Positions 28,301-36,250 of a DNA stretch of 64,000 nucleotides are shown one piece after another. Where the stretch lies: NCBI GenBank assembly GCA_021156105.1, contig JAJNBD010000003.1, forward strand, positions 124,001-188,000. Direction: 5' to 3'. The notes below the pieces were generated by a model. That model was not told the DNA's origin, ran no database searches, and was given only the letters and a program-made list of their open reading frames with translations. The position numbers were made by a program, and so were the translations under genes. Each line of letters opens with the position of its first letter. Positions within the stretch are counted from its first letter, which is position 1. The stretch is from Gammaproteobacteria bacterium (GTDB lineage Bacteria; Pseudomonadota; Gammaproteobacteria; CAISUE01).

Positions 28301-31119
28301 AAAATATCCTCAGAATTGAGGTATTTTGAGATTACTAAATTAAATAGCGCTAACGTGATATTAAATAAAGTTGTTTTTTCTTTCGCGGCAAGGGTCTTTA
28401 AAGTATAAAACTTATCTGACTCGATAGAAAAACGTTCAAAAGAACCTTTGAAGAGATCGTCAGATTGAGCCTCTATGTCTGGTTTAATTTCTGCATAACT
28501 TGACCCTAACAGCTTCTCTTTCCAATAGAGAAGTTGATTGCTTGCTCGAGACGAGTCTAGCCACTCACGCTGTAACTGGCAAAAATGCAGATAATCATTT
28601 TCGTCTTGGTAATCTGCAATTGCTATATCTTGGTTAGATAATACTTTATTGTAAATGGTAGATAGCTGTTCAAGAAATATTATTTCAGACCAACCATCAA
28701 AGATAATATGATGGACGTTAAAAAATAAAACATGTCTGTCTGGGCGATTACTAATCACTATAACTTTAATTAGGGCATCTTTAGATAGATCGAAATATGT
28801 TTTTTCTTGTTTTTTACAGAATGCTAAGATGGCATCATCAGTTGCGCCGAACATGTCTATAAAATTTATACTAAAACGTGAAGCATCCTGTAATTTAATA
28901 TATAACTGATCGTCTTCTTCTAGAAGGTTTGCATTCAATAAAGGATGGGCCTTTAAAAGAATGGTTAAGGTTTGAGCCAGGCAATTTTGGTCAAGATGAC
29001 CTTTGACCAAAAAAGCTGATGGCATGTTATAACCGTATAAAGGGGTAACTTTATTAAAAGTGAAAAGCGCTTGTTGATTCACTGAAGCTAATATTTTATT
29101 TCCAACATCTAGTGATGATGGCTTGGATAAAGAATCTTCCTGTTTTGCTTTTTGTAGAGTAATAGTAATTTTTTCTAATGTGTCATCCTTGTAAATATCT
29201 TTAATACCAATTTGCACACTAAATTCTTTATTAACTGCAGCAGCAAAGCGAACAACATTTAAAGAGCTTGCTCCAATAGAAAAAATGCTTGTTTCGGGTG
29301 TTAAAGGTTCATAGCCAAATACATCGCGCCATATTCTTTTTAATTTTTCTTGAACATTCTTATAATTTTTTAAGTTGTCACTTGCCAAACCCGCTTTATT
29401 TATTTTTGTGCTTTGCTGGATTTGCAGTTGAGAGATTTTCAATAAGGCTTGATTGCTAATTAGTCTTCTTGAAGATTCAGGCAGGGGTTTGATGCTCTCT
29501 TCTTCGGAGGGGCCACTTTCTATTAATTTAAATTGCAAATTTTTTGCTAAATTTATTGATACATGATAAAGGTTTTCGTCCTCTTCCAGCATGCTTTTTC
29601 CAGAAATAGTATCAAGAAATTTTTTTGCTGGAATATTTCTTTCGCTTTCTTTAAATAAAAAATAGATTTCTGAATAGCCTTCTTCTTTTGAAGCAATTTG
29701 CATTGCAAGTTTTTTAACAACTTTGTGTTCAATGCCTTTATTAAGAGACCGGCAACTAAGGAAGAAGTTGTCAACAACGTATTTCTTGGGCTTTTTTATA
29801 ACAGAGATAAATCCTATTACACCATAATCACCAAATTTATCTTTAGCGCTTATAACAAAAGCTTGCTGATGATGCAGTAGGCAAGCATGTAGGTCATTTT
29901 CTGACAGTTTTTTGTTTGTGCAATTGAATTGGCTGGTGCGGTAGCTTAATTCAGATATCCTAGAAATGAATGATGACTCAAGTGGAATTAGTTCAACTTG
30001 TAGATCAAGTGTTAGCAAAAAATCGCTATAAGCTTTATATTGTTCTTGTTCACGCAAGCGCTTGGCATTTTCTTTATAAAATTTTGTTCTGAACGTAGAC
30101 TCTGTTGATTCCGGATAATCAAATGCCCATAGTTTATTTATTTGCTCTATTGATTCTTCTGTATCAGCAAAAAGTATTGTTAAGACCTCTGGTAATAGCG
30201 CTGAAATATGACTACATTCTTCGTGGCGATCATCAATAAAGATAAAAGTATCTAATGATAAATTTAATCTTTTTGCTAACCGGCAGAGGTTTTCTGATTT
30301 TTCATTCCAGTTTATTTCCCAATCAGCAATATTTTGCCTGCGGATAAGCATATCAGGATGGTGATCAATAACATTGAAAACATCGGCTTCAATATTTTTA
30401 CTAGCAATGCAAATTAAAAATCCCTTTTTTTCTTGTTCAAGCAAGAAAGTTTGTAACTGTAAATGCTGTGGCAATATTTCTATTTCGTTTAATGTTTGCT
30501 CAGCACATGCTCCACGCCATAATGTATTGTCTGCATCAACAACGATAATTTTAAATGGAGGATCTATTGTGCGACGAATTTCCCGCAATATTTGATAGGC
30601 TGCCTGTTCTTCATAAAAAGAAGTAAAAGGAATGCTTGCTAGGCTCAACAAATGACTATCAAAGATATCTGCCGTGGGTAAATTAAAAGTGTTCATTTTA
30701 ATAAAAGTAGAAGAAGGAAGCTTTCCTAGTTTCTCTTGCGCAATACATTGGATAGAGCTAGAAATTTCAGTTGCTGAAGGCATCCAGGCAATAAAAAAAT
30801 GTGCGTTAATATAACTTGCAGCAGCTGTTATAGCTTTTGCTAAACCGCTAATAAATTCTTTGGAAGAGTTTTCTTCTATAAAAAAAGGAGATAAAAATAT
30901 TAATATTCCATTAACTGGCAAAGTATATAAAAAACTTTCTGGGTTTAAAAGCTCTTGAATAACATCTGAATTAAGTGACGAAGTTATAGAAATATCTATA
31001 GCAGTTGTTTGGAATAAATTATTTAAAATTTTTACCTGTTCTAAAATGTTATAGTTACCCAGCGCCACCGCTCTAAAGTTTTTGACTCCGTGCTGCTTTT
31101 TGTCCGTTATCTGTTGCAT
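22354..31119 (-). CDS. Hybrid NRPS-PKS megasynthase: FkbH-ACP-C-A(MT)-PCP-KS-ACP-TE
   Basis: A 2921-residue assembly line. FkbH-type HAD domain about 185-500 (DADNT, D195/D197), which in known systems loads a glyceryl unit from 1,3-bisphosphoglycerate. ACP about 590-655 (S619). Condensation domain 685-1095 (HHIIFDGW, H803/H804/D808). Adenylation domain 1125-1905 (YTSGTTGAPKG at 1271; GRVDDQIKLRG at 1520; NGKLD at 1903), interrupted between motifs a8 and a9 by an FkbM-type methyltransferase (1597-1848; VFDIGANIGMF). PCP 1926-1996 (S1961). Ketosynthase 2016-2440 (C2182, H2318, H2358). A post-AT-like linker without an AT domain to about 2590. ACP 2610-2680 (S2641). Thioesterase 2700-2921 (S2773, D2800, H2895). 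The predicted chain is glycerate, then a methylated amino acid, then one malonyl extension from a trans-acting AT, then TE release. Confidence 0.92.
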   Translation of the reverse strand: MQQITDKKQHGVKNFRAVALGNYNILEQVKILNNLFQTTAIDISITSSLNSDVIQELLNPESFLYTLPVNGILIFLSPFFIEENSSKEFISGLAKAITAAASYINAHFFIAWMPSATEISSSIQCIAQEKLGKLPSSTFIKMNTFNLPTADIFDSHLLSLASIPFTSFYEEQAAYQILREIRRTIDPPFKIIVVDADNTLWRGACAEQTLNEIEILPQHLQLQTFLLEQEKKGFLICIASKNIEADVFNVIDHHPDMLIRRQNIADWEINWNEKSENLCRLAKRLNLSLDTFIFIDDRHEECSHISALLPEVLTILFADTEESIEQINKLWAFDYPESTESTFRTKFYKENAKRLREQEQYKAYSDFLLTLDLQVELIPLESSFISRISELSYRTSQFNCTNKKLSENDLHACLLHHQQAFVISAKDKFGDYGVIGFISVIKKPKKYVVDNFFLSCRSLNKGIEHKVVKKLAMQIASKEEGYSEIYFLFKESERNIPAKKFLDTISGKSMLEEDENLYHVSINLAKNLQFKLIESGPSEEESIKPLPESSRRLISNQALLKISQLQIQQSTKINKAGLASDNLKNYKNVQEKLKRIWRDVFGYEPLTPETSIFSIGASSLNVVRFAAAVNKEFSVQIGIKDIYKDDTLEKITITLQKAKQEDSLSKPSSLDVGNKILASVNQQALFTFNKVTPLYGYNMPSAFLVKGHLDQNCLAQTLTILLKAHPLLNANLLEEDDQLYIKLQDASRFSINFIDMFGATDDAILAFCKKQEKTYFDLSKDALIKVIVISNRPDRHVLFFNVHHIIFDGWSEIIFLEQLSTIYNKVLSNQDIAIADYQDENDYLHFCQLQREWLDSSRASNQLLYWKEKLLGSSYAEIKPDIEAQSDDLFKGSFERFSIESDKFYTLKTLAAKEKTTLFNITLALFNLVISKYLNSEDILIGCPFWNRPFGLFDNSIGYFTNLIPIRVVFEKDTSFKQFIQEVSKTVLDAQLNQDIPFSVIMKNTQKLLSLQDMKGPRILFAFQNEAELSLTGAEVTRFYKGYDFARFNLVFELTESSQHMDGGIYFASHYSADLINGIVDAFKYLLENIEDILDSPLSRISLCSDENVKKIPFLMDPKFTPSDLASLFQQQLVKTPNKIAIIDEHHSLTYEELNRLSNNIAFNLMAAGYKTGDIIGISLKRENPLIIVTLALAKVGITYVALDISHPDDYLDSIVKNSQLNAIISHEYLLQRFSQFATTFSYNQLAQTPSSPQITLPAFIDPYTTLYILYTSGTTGAPKGVMVSHAGFYNVLTALQQAYKFSEKDKMVLFHSFGFDIGQWEIWSALLSGCELFVPTEQAIKSPEAFSYFLLENKITTLNQTPSAFEHLCDAMMYFGKKYIPELRLITFVGEPLNLNIIKKFISFVEGDIEFFDMYGITEVTVYSTLKKIDLTKLDSTINNVGYPIQNTAVLIMDENMHPKPLGAIGEIYLAGYGVAQGYHKNEALTQERFKSIPNSNLMLYKSGDFGRLLENGEIEFYGRVDDQIKLRGHRFELKDIANTINCFEGAQSSAVIIKGIKAAEKKICAFIVPDLENAYPLLKIAQIKNENPHIRFHCLPNKLTVAHSNLFETETLYQELFLNEEYIKNGISINEGDVVFDIGANIGMFSLKVAMSKKDVELFAFEPIPEIFELLKINCEIYDLKNIVTFNLGVYNKHQETEITYYPKASVLSSIHSDAQEEKTVMAAYLGNKYRDSVHKSTVNALIENQLEKKIHRCQLTTISDIIEQYAIQRIDLLKIDAEKSELQVLEGIQQKHWPLVKQIAMEVHDIASNLQSVLTILKREGFSIEIVQNPELHKTGLLMVFAIKGKNNFASEELKLNYRFRWNNEKDFYSALQGFLKSQLPSYMLPAEYSIIPEIPRTVNGKLDKKNLLTHKGFISQNYNTQENFAVLEEKIYQVWCAVLNKNNLGLDDNFFEVGGSSLLLMTVFEKIESMLPGLQITDLFKYPTIRLLAAAFDKAASQVSKPSGAFMQKSEPNDIAIIGYAFKLPSTDKNNFWDDLLQGKNFIKTFTKDELKSNGVLLSKTNNINYVPSCSFVEDIALFDSDFFDIFPVDARLTDPQQRILMELSWEALETSGYVPNKFNGDIGIACGIGTNHYSQNAELETLSLTSKEIFSQKDYLATKIAYKLNLTGPAINVNTACSSGLVNVIQACQSLVLNEADIMLAGGATLILPENLGYIYEEGGIFSKHGICSPFDKKASGTVLGSGAVIFVLKKLSKALQDKDTIHAVIKGYGINNDGQDKVSFSAPSIIGQKKCITKAIKKAKVNPEHIVYIEAHGTGTKMGDAIELRALEEAYEEFTNKKAFCNIGSIKANFGHTDAAAGALGLLKAIMVLKHKTIPPQINCHDPILTNDSKSPFYISTSKRKIDQLNADICAAVSSFGVGGTNAHLIIQEAPTLKSKNKTVLLPNIVILSANSKEALEQQRINLSHLIAGMSEENINDEFLTSLCYTLQCARGDFNYKIAYIVEDSKNIKELLLQPIDLVRQIIIGDNSLLSEKMRISLDLWINSKPVDWSLFYLGQQPQKLHLPTYPFQRKRYWHSNVSLPNNSPNVFAEKKIEQRNTLFKNTELQEAILSIFCSALGYEDIKLNDNFDKLGGDSLVAINILSRIEKEFNCKITIDDIYAAPTIQSTIDKILNSSLPYRTFNHLIRLQNGKDEYPPIFLIHPGNGGVFHYQHFIAELNTKRTIYSVENQIFNDTYRFFNTIEEMAACYIEQIKAAQPKGPYTIIGWSFGGAVAFEMAHQLINAGEQVSHVMLLDTWAKYNELWSNDYFKWVCDHSFGAYDESKKALLLERFYNRKDILVRYSPRPTSVKVILVKALKVDQEFKDVNDPYNYWQDKVLDELYIIQTPSDHLSLINNPYIGDIVNSYEVILSSLEKE

Positions 31120-31134
31120 GGATTTTCCACTTAA

Positions 31135-32379
31135 TCAAAAAGATTTGTGTAATAGGTCTTTTTTGCCAACTATTTTAATAGCAATAATTAGCGCTAATAT
31201 CGTGAAAATAGCTGGACAAATAGTACTTGCTTTATAATGTGCCGCTGCTACTGTGCCTATTAATATTGACCCAATAATTCCCCCAAAGGACCAAAGTAAT
31301 TGAGCAACACCAAAAATTAGTCCCTGCTCAGTATTATCAACAGCTTGAGAGAATAAATTATTGCTATGTATCCAACAAAGTGGTCCCGCTATACCAAAGA
31401 GGATAAAGCATATTGTAATCATCGTAATAGAAGCGCTAAATGGCAATATAAAAAAAGCAATTGTCATTAATAGAATGCTAACTAAAAAAATAGTGGCTGA
31501 ACTGAAATATTGAGAAATATTTTTGTTTAGCCATGAAGATGTTATAGCAGCAGTAATACCAAAAAACATTAAACAGTTTGCGATATTTGCTCCGGACATA
31601 TGAAGTTTTTTGACGGCAAAAATTGGGGCGGCTAAATAAAAACTTTCAGAGCCAATTTGAAAGAAGATAGCCATTAAAATAAGCTGGCGTAATAATGAGG
31701 ATCGGAAAAACGCTTTATATGCATTTTGAAAACCGGTAAATAAGTGTATTTTGTTTTTTTGGCGAAATGGTTTATCTTGGGGCAATAACTTTATTATTAA
31801 AACCACACTTAATAGATATAGAACACCCATAAAGTAAAAAGGTATCGCATAAGGTTGGTAAGAAGACGTGTCAAAATGTATACCTGTAAGATATCCACCA
31901 ATTATTGGGGTAAGTGTGGCACCTATAGACTGCCCAAGCGTTATATAACCCATGTTTTTAGGGCGTTCATTCACGTTGCTATAATCAGCGGTTAAAGCAA
32001 AAATAACAGCAATAGTTCCAGAAGATAAGCCAATTAAGAACCGGCTAATAAATACCATCAAAATTGAACCAATTGTTAAGCTGATACCTGATAGAACACA
32101 ACCTATTATTGACAAACAAAGAGAAAAAATTAATATTTTTTTTCTGCCATATTGATCTGATAATTCGCCAAATATTGGTCCGCCAAATAATTGCGCTAGT
32201 CCATAGCATGCGATTACAAAACCAAGCAGAATGGAGCGCATTTCATAAGAATAAGAATGTAAAAAATTTGACTGTATGAATAATGGGGTATAGATAGGCA
32301 TTGGCATAAAAAAATTGCCAATATCAAGAAAAACAACTAACATTAGGGTTAATAGCAGGGATTTTTCTAATTTAATCAT
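31135..32379 (-). CDS. MFS exporter of the megasynthase operon
   Basis: A 414-residue, 12-TM DHA1-type transporter with motif A GELSDQYGRKKILIF (near residue 71), RFLIGLSSGTIAVIFA in TM4 and GYITLGQSIGATLTPIIGGYL in TM5. The family exports drugs and small molecules by proton antiport. It sits 15 bases upstream of the megasynthase start and is the first gene of that operon, which fits export of the product or self-resistance. Confidence 0.88.
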   Translation of the reverse strand: MIKLEKSLLLTLMLVVFLDIGNFFMPMPIYTPLFIQSNFLHSYSYEMRSILLGFVIACYGLAQLFGGPIFGELSDQYGRKKILIFSLCLSIIGCVLSGISLTIGSILMVFISRFLIGLSSGTIAVIFALTADYSNVNERPKNMGYITLGQSIGATLTPIIGGYLTGIHFDTSSYQPYAIPFYFMGVLYLLSVVLIIKLLPQDKPFRQKNKIHLFTGFQNAYKAFFRSSLLRQLILMAIFFQIGSESFYLAAPIFAVKKLHMSGANIANCLMFFGITAAITSSWLNKNISQYFSSATIFLVSILLMTIAFFILPFSASITMITICFILFGIAGPLCWIHSNNLFSQAVDNTEQGLIFGVAQLLWSFGGIIGSILIGTVAAAHYKASTICPAIFTILALIIAIKIVGKKDLLHKSF

Positions 32380-32501
32380 AACTCTTATATCAATATTACA
32401 CGAAAAAGAATTATACTATTTTTTATGCCAAAATATTTCCTATTTTCTGCGAGAACAAAAATAACTATAAATTATCAACAAAATAAAAATCACTGCTTGC
32501 T

Positions 32502-33350
32502 TTAAAACTGCTGTAAGAAATGCTCGACTACACTATAAGCCTTTTCCGGAGCATCTTTATAAGCCGGGGCACCAATATTTTCAAATATAGCCATTTCCGC
32601 TAACGGTTGTTTTATTCGCTCAAACATTTCTTCTGCGCGCTTAACAAGATGTAATGGAGTTTCTGTGCTTACCATTAATAACGTTGGACATCGTATTTTA
32701 TGCAGGTCGCCAAGATAATTAAATTTTAGCATTTGCTGTTGACAGTAATGCAGAAAAACTTCGGGGTGCGAAACGCAGCGTCGCATTTCTACAGGTGTAT
32801 AAGCATTTTTTGCATAGTAACGAACACATTTTTCAAGATATTCTTTAGATGATTCTGCCGTTGGATGCGTGAAGTAGTTACGTGCAACTTCTGCGATTTC
32901 TCTGCCCGCTAAACTTTCAAATTTGGCGCATAAATCATCTAAAACCATTCGGGCTTCTGTGTGACAAAAAATTAGTCCACCCGGTTGATCTGCATGGTGA
33001 GCAATATATTCACACATGACATGGCCACCCATCGAGACACCAGCAATAATAGGCTTTTCAATTTCTAAGGTTTCACAAAATTGATAAAGATCCTCGGCCC
33101 AATATTGCAAACTCCATTCTTCCTTATTTTTACCCCCACTTCTACCGCAGCCACGCTGATCTAAAAAAATAACTTGCGCAATATCTGAAAATTTAGACCA
33201 AAATTCCACGTATAATGTATGATCAACTGCACCATGAGCCCCATGTAATACGATCAAAGTGGGTTTTTCTATTACTCGATCAGCTAAAACTTTTAGTTTT
33301 GAACCATAAACATCAAAAAATAATTTACAGCCATTAATTTTAATACGCAT
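32502..33350 (-). CDS. Alpha/beta-hydrolase-fold paralogue lacking catalytic His and acid
   Basis: A 282-residue relative of the 19496-20434 protein: both share HG..G..DH, DQRGCGRS and AGVS.GG (S106 here). The acid segment reads VSTETPLHL and the His segment NIGAPAYKDAP (A261), so only the nucleophile of the triad is evident. An AGGAAG ribosome binding site supports the start at 33350. It precedes the exporter and megasynthase genes by about 120 bases on the same strand. Such paired, triad-poor paralogues around one assembly line suggest a non-classical role. Confidence 0.72.
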   Translation of the reverse strand: MRIKINGCKLFFDVYGSKLKVLADRVIEKPTLIVLHGAHGAVDHTLYVEFWSKFSDIAQVIFLDQRGCGRSGGKNKEEWSLQYWAEDLYQFCETLEIEKPIIAGVSMGGHVMCEYIAHHADQPGGLIFCHTEARMVLDDLCAKFESLAGREIAEVARNYFTHPTAESSKEYLEKCVRYYAKNAYTPVEMRRCVSHPEVFLHYCQQQMLKFNYLGDLHKIRCPTLLMVSTETPLHLVKRAEEMFERIKQPLAEMAIFENIGAPAYKDAPEKAYSVVEHFLQQF

Positions 33351-33364
33351 AAAACTTCCTATTT

Positions 33365-34070
33365 TTAAATAGGGTGATTCATAGTTAACCACAAGCGCAT
33401 TAATGCAGTGACAGCTTCAGGTTGCTCCATGCAAGCCATGTGGCCACAATTTTCGATAATGGTTAATGCAGAATTTTTAATATGTTTATGCATTAATTCA
33501 TGATCAGTAAGTCCGCAAGCAAGATCTTCCCGGCCAGCAATAATTAATGTGGGAGCCTTAATCTTAGGTAGGTATTCAAAAACAGATTTATGATTAAGCA
33601 TGGCTTCCATTTGTCGAATATAAATATCTGCGGATAAGCGTTTTTTCATTCGCTGATGCCTCTCAACTAACTCTTGGTCTGCAAGCTTATCTTTATGCAA
33701 CACAATAGGCAGAATTTCTTCATCAAGAATTTGAGGTAGTTCCCCATTCTTCATACGAACCACCCAGGATGCCATGCCTTCCCAGAATTCAGGCGTTTGA
33801 TTGGTAAAAGTTTGCATTAAAAATAATGTTTCGAGACGCTCAGGTGCCTTTGCGGCTAATGCTTGCCCAACCCAACCACCTTGAGAATGCCCAGCAAATG
33901 AAAATTTCTCAGGTGCTTTTTCTAAAATCGTATCAACCATTTGTTCTAAGGATGTTTCCTTGTCAAGCATAATAACTCTAATACTTGCAATATCGCTAAG
34001 ATGTTCAATCTGATATTGCCAAAATTCTTCGTCACAGCCAAGTACCAGGAACTAAAATTAAGTTTTTCAT
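33365..34070 (-). pseudogene. Frameshifted alpha/beta-hydrolase
   Basis: The frame from 33970 down encodes 201 residues with AGHSQGG (nucleophile) and NCGHMACMEQPE (intact His). The normal N-terminus is present upstream in another frame: an ATG at 34070 with AAGG before it gives MKNLILVPGTW and then a stop, while the neighbouring frame continues CDEEFWQYQIEHLSDIASI directly into the intact part. A one-base gain or two-base loss near 34036-34040 explains both. It is therefore a recent pseudogene or a sequencing error; the downstream ATG at 33970 could still yield a truncated, probably inactive protein. Confidence 0.8.
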
Positions 34071-34249
34071 TTGTTTTACCTTGAAAATAGGTTTGAGCTA
34101 GTTAAATTATACAGAAAAAATTCCTTATTTTTTGGAAAAGTATCAGTTATTTTAAAAATAATGCCTACTTTCTGTTAAAACCCCCTTGTGTAGCTTACCT
34201 AATAACCAGCATACTTACTGAAAGTAAAATACTTTTGTAGAAATTTTTT

Positions 34250-34936
34250 ATGAAAAATATCCTTTGCTACGGCGATTCCAACACTTGGGGATATATTCCT
34301 GGTACATTCGAATTAGAAGGTATGTATCATGAGCGTTATTCCTATGAGTTGCGTTGGACAGGAAGATTACAAAAATTACTGGGTAATAATTACCGTATTA
34401 TTGATGAAGGTTTAAATGGACGCACTACGGATATAGATGATAACCCAAATATTCCAGGCACTAGCGGTGAAACTTATTTACTGCCCTGCTTAAATTCTCA
34501 TGTGCCCTTAGATTTAGTTATTCTCATGTTAGGATGCAATGATTTAAAAAGTTTTTATCATCGATCAGCTCAAGACATTGCTGCTGCATTAGGAAAATTG
34601 ATTCGAACGATTCAATCTATAAAGCTAGGCAAAGACATGCGTTCGCCTCCCGAGGTGTTGCTTTTAGGATATCCTACTATTACTCGAGAAGATGGTTTTG
34701 ATCATTTTGGTATTGAAGGCCTGTTTAAAGATGGTATAAAAAAATCCGAACAATTTGATTGTTATTTTTCAAAAGTTGCAGCACAGTATGGTTGCCATTA
34801 TCTAAATATTGCGCCACATGTGAAATTAAGCAAAATTGACGGGATTCATCTAGATGCAGAAGGACATAAAACACTAGCTAATTTATTGGCAAAAGAAATT
34901 AAAAAAATTTATTCAGGCAATGAAGATGCATATTGA
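34250..34936 (+). CDS. SGNH-family esterase/lipase
   Basis: A 228-residue SGNH hydrolase without a signal peptide. Block I LCYGDSNTWG (catalytic Ser near residue 10), block II GLNGRT (Gly), block III MLGCNDL (Asn) and block V DGIHLDAEGH (Asp-x-x-His) are all present. It resembles cytoplasmic arylesterase/acetylhydrolase members of the family. It is the first plus-strand gene after the divergent hydrolase, and its last codons overlap the start of the broken VOC gene. Confidence 0.9.
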   Translation: MKNILCYGDSNTWGYIPGTFELEGMYHERYSYELRWTGRLQKLLGNNYRIIDEGLNGRTTDIDDNPNIPGTSGETYLLPCLNSHVPLDLVILMLGCNDLKSFYHRSAQDIAAALGKLIRTIQSIKLGKDMRSPPEVLLLGYPTITREDGFDHFGIEGLFKDGIKKSEQFDCYFSKVAAQYGCHYLNIAPHVKLSKIDGIHLDAEGHKTLANLLAKEIKKIYSGNEDAY

Positions 34937-35333
34937 TTCCTTGGATCACCTCGTATTAACGGTTAGAGATTTAGAAAAAACGATTAATTTTTAGACGCAT
35001 ATCTTAGGCATGCAGTTAGTTAAATTTGGTAAAGATCAACAGCGCTATGCGCTTTCTTTTGGAAATCAAAAAATCAATCTTCATGTGTATGGCCACGAGT
35101 TTGAGCCAAAAGCGTACTTACCTACCCCTGGTTCTGCTGATTTATGCTTTTTAACAAGCGTTCCACTCACAGAAGTAAGTGCACATTTACAAATAAATAA
35201 CATTCAAATTGAAGAAGGTCCCGTGCAACGCACAGGCGCGCAAGGAAGCCTTCTTTCTATTTACATCCGTGATCCTGATAGCAATTTAATTGAAATTGCC
35301 AATCAACAAAAATCCTGTGTAATTCCTGTGTAA
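34926..35333 (+). pseudogene. VOC (glyoxalase-fold) protein with in-frame stop
   Basis: Starting at the ATG at 34926 the frame reads MHIDSLDHLVLTVRDLEKTINF, then TAG, then continues in the same frame [20 protein letters not shown] to the end with [15 protein letters not shown]. The family normally has Tyr at this place (FYxxxLGM), so a TAT to TAG change is the likely lesion. The 135-residue product would be a single-domain VOC metalloprotein with the first His and the final Glu intact. It is coupled to the SGNH gene. Possible restart at 35010 would lack the first strand. Confidence 0.85.
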
Positions 35334-35461
35334 TTGTGCCAGAAAAAGCATAGAAAATGCAGGTATTTTTAAGAAAAGAGCAGAACATTGGGGAACACTA
35401 AAATACAATATAATCAATAAGTTTGGGGGAATATAGAAGTTTATAGACGTCCTTGTCTGAA

Positions 35462-35508
35462 AACTGAAAATCCTTGTGTCGCTGGTTCGATTCCAGCTCT
35501 GGCCACCA
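35462..35508 (+). other. Left attachment site: 3' fragment of tRNA-Phe
   Basis: The sequence runs from the GAA anticodon loop (ACTGAAAATCC) through the T arm GCTGG-TTCGATT-CCAGC to the acceptor strand TCTGGCC and ACCA. The 5' half of the tRNA is absent. It matches the right site over the first 20 bases and again in the T loop and acceptor strand, but the T stem differs by paired changes. Confidence 0.8.
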
Positions 35509-35600
35509 TTAAAATCATATAGTTAGCTTTGTAAATTGAAATTACGGATAAGCGCGTGTCGAATATGTGTCGAAGGTTGAATTGTATTTCCATCTTTTAA

Positions 35601-35707
35601 GGGGTCTTTCCCAAATATAGGGGCACCGTTTTAAGAACATATTATTCTGACTCGCAATCTATAATTTTCAAAATTCCAAAATCCATAAGCACTCCGTTGA
35701 ATCAAGT
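35601..35707 (-). mobile_element. ISL3-family remnant (transposase C-terminus and terminal repeat)
   Basis: On the minus strand the end of an ISL3 transposase is readable: LIQRSAYGFWNFENYRLRV followed by a few residues and a stop at 35631. The plus-strand end GGGTCTTTCCCAAATATAGG (35602-35621) corresponds to the terminal repeat of the longer copy at 44.8-45.9 kb. The remaining transposase is gone. Confidence 0.75.
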
Positions 35708-35747
35708 AATTTGGTAAACTTAATCCAGGTTCTTTTGAGAGTCACTT

Positions 35748-36239
35748 ATGCAAGCCTTATTTAAAACCATTGCTCTTTGCTCAGGAATAATATTTCTTCA
35801 AAACTCTTTTGCAAATATAGGGGTGACAAGTTTTCCAATGTCATCTTTTGAACAAACAAATCCAGTATTAGCCGGAATGATACGAGCACAAGAAATGAAT
35901 CAGTATATGCTACCATCTAAAATCATGATTTTTGGTGGCAATAACCATAACGTTTATCTAGGGTGCTTTAATTGTTCTAACATTGCACCAGACTCCATAT
36001 TCAATCAGGTAAGTCCTTATGGGAGCTCGATTAGCCAACAAAGTATTTATAATACTATAGGTCCATATGGATCAGAAGTTTCTGATTTAAGTGCATGCAG
36101 TGAATTAGCTCAACACCCCCCTATTATTGTTGATAATAGGGGTAATTTTTATGGGTCGTTAACACTAAATAATATTCTGCCAACCGCAATAAAATCACCA
36201 CAAATTATAGAATGGCTTGAAAGAAACGTATGTACATAA
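35748..36239 (+). CDS. Small secreted protein with SxxNxxGxYGS-type repeats
   Basis: A 163-residue protein with a signal peptide (hydrophobic residues 5-22, cleavage probably after SFA). The mature part contains IFGGNNHNVYLGCFNCS followed by short repeats SIFNQVSPYGS, SIYNTIGPYGS and then PPIIVDNRGNFYGSLTLN. I recall this arrangement as a widespread exported protein of unknown function often found on islands and phages. Three cysteines remain in the mature part. It is the only plus-strand cargo gene of the island. Confidence 0.65.
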   Translation: MQALFKTIALCSGIIFLQNSFANIGVTSFPMSSFEQTNPVLAGMIRAQEMNQYMLPSKIMIFGGNNHNVYLGCFNCSNIAPDSIFNQVSPYGSSISQQSIYNTIGPYGSEVSDLSACSELAQHPPIIVDNRGNFYGSLTLNNILPTAIKSPQIIEWLERNVCT

Positions 36240-36250
36240 AAATCTAAAGT

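Larger units (their letters stand above)
35334..35747. other. Non-coding interval at the left island boundary
   Basis: This interval holds the left tRNA-Phe 3' fragment (35462-35508) and an ISL3 transposase remnant (35601-35707). The first 120 bases and the last 40 show nothing recognisable beyond the probable promoter of the 35748 gene. No tRNA 5' half complementary to the TCTGGCC acceptor end is present. Confidence 0.6.

Noticed and set aside
22354-31119. Acyltransferase domain after the ketosynthase
   Set aside because: The stretch after residue 2440 has no GHSxG active-site motif and is too short; only linker sequence ending in PFQRKRYW is seen.
35420-35508. Complete tRNA gene at the left island end
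   Set aside because: No 5' acceptor strand complementary to TCTGGCC and no D arm exist upstream; only the 3' part from the anticodon loop on is present.
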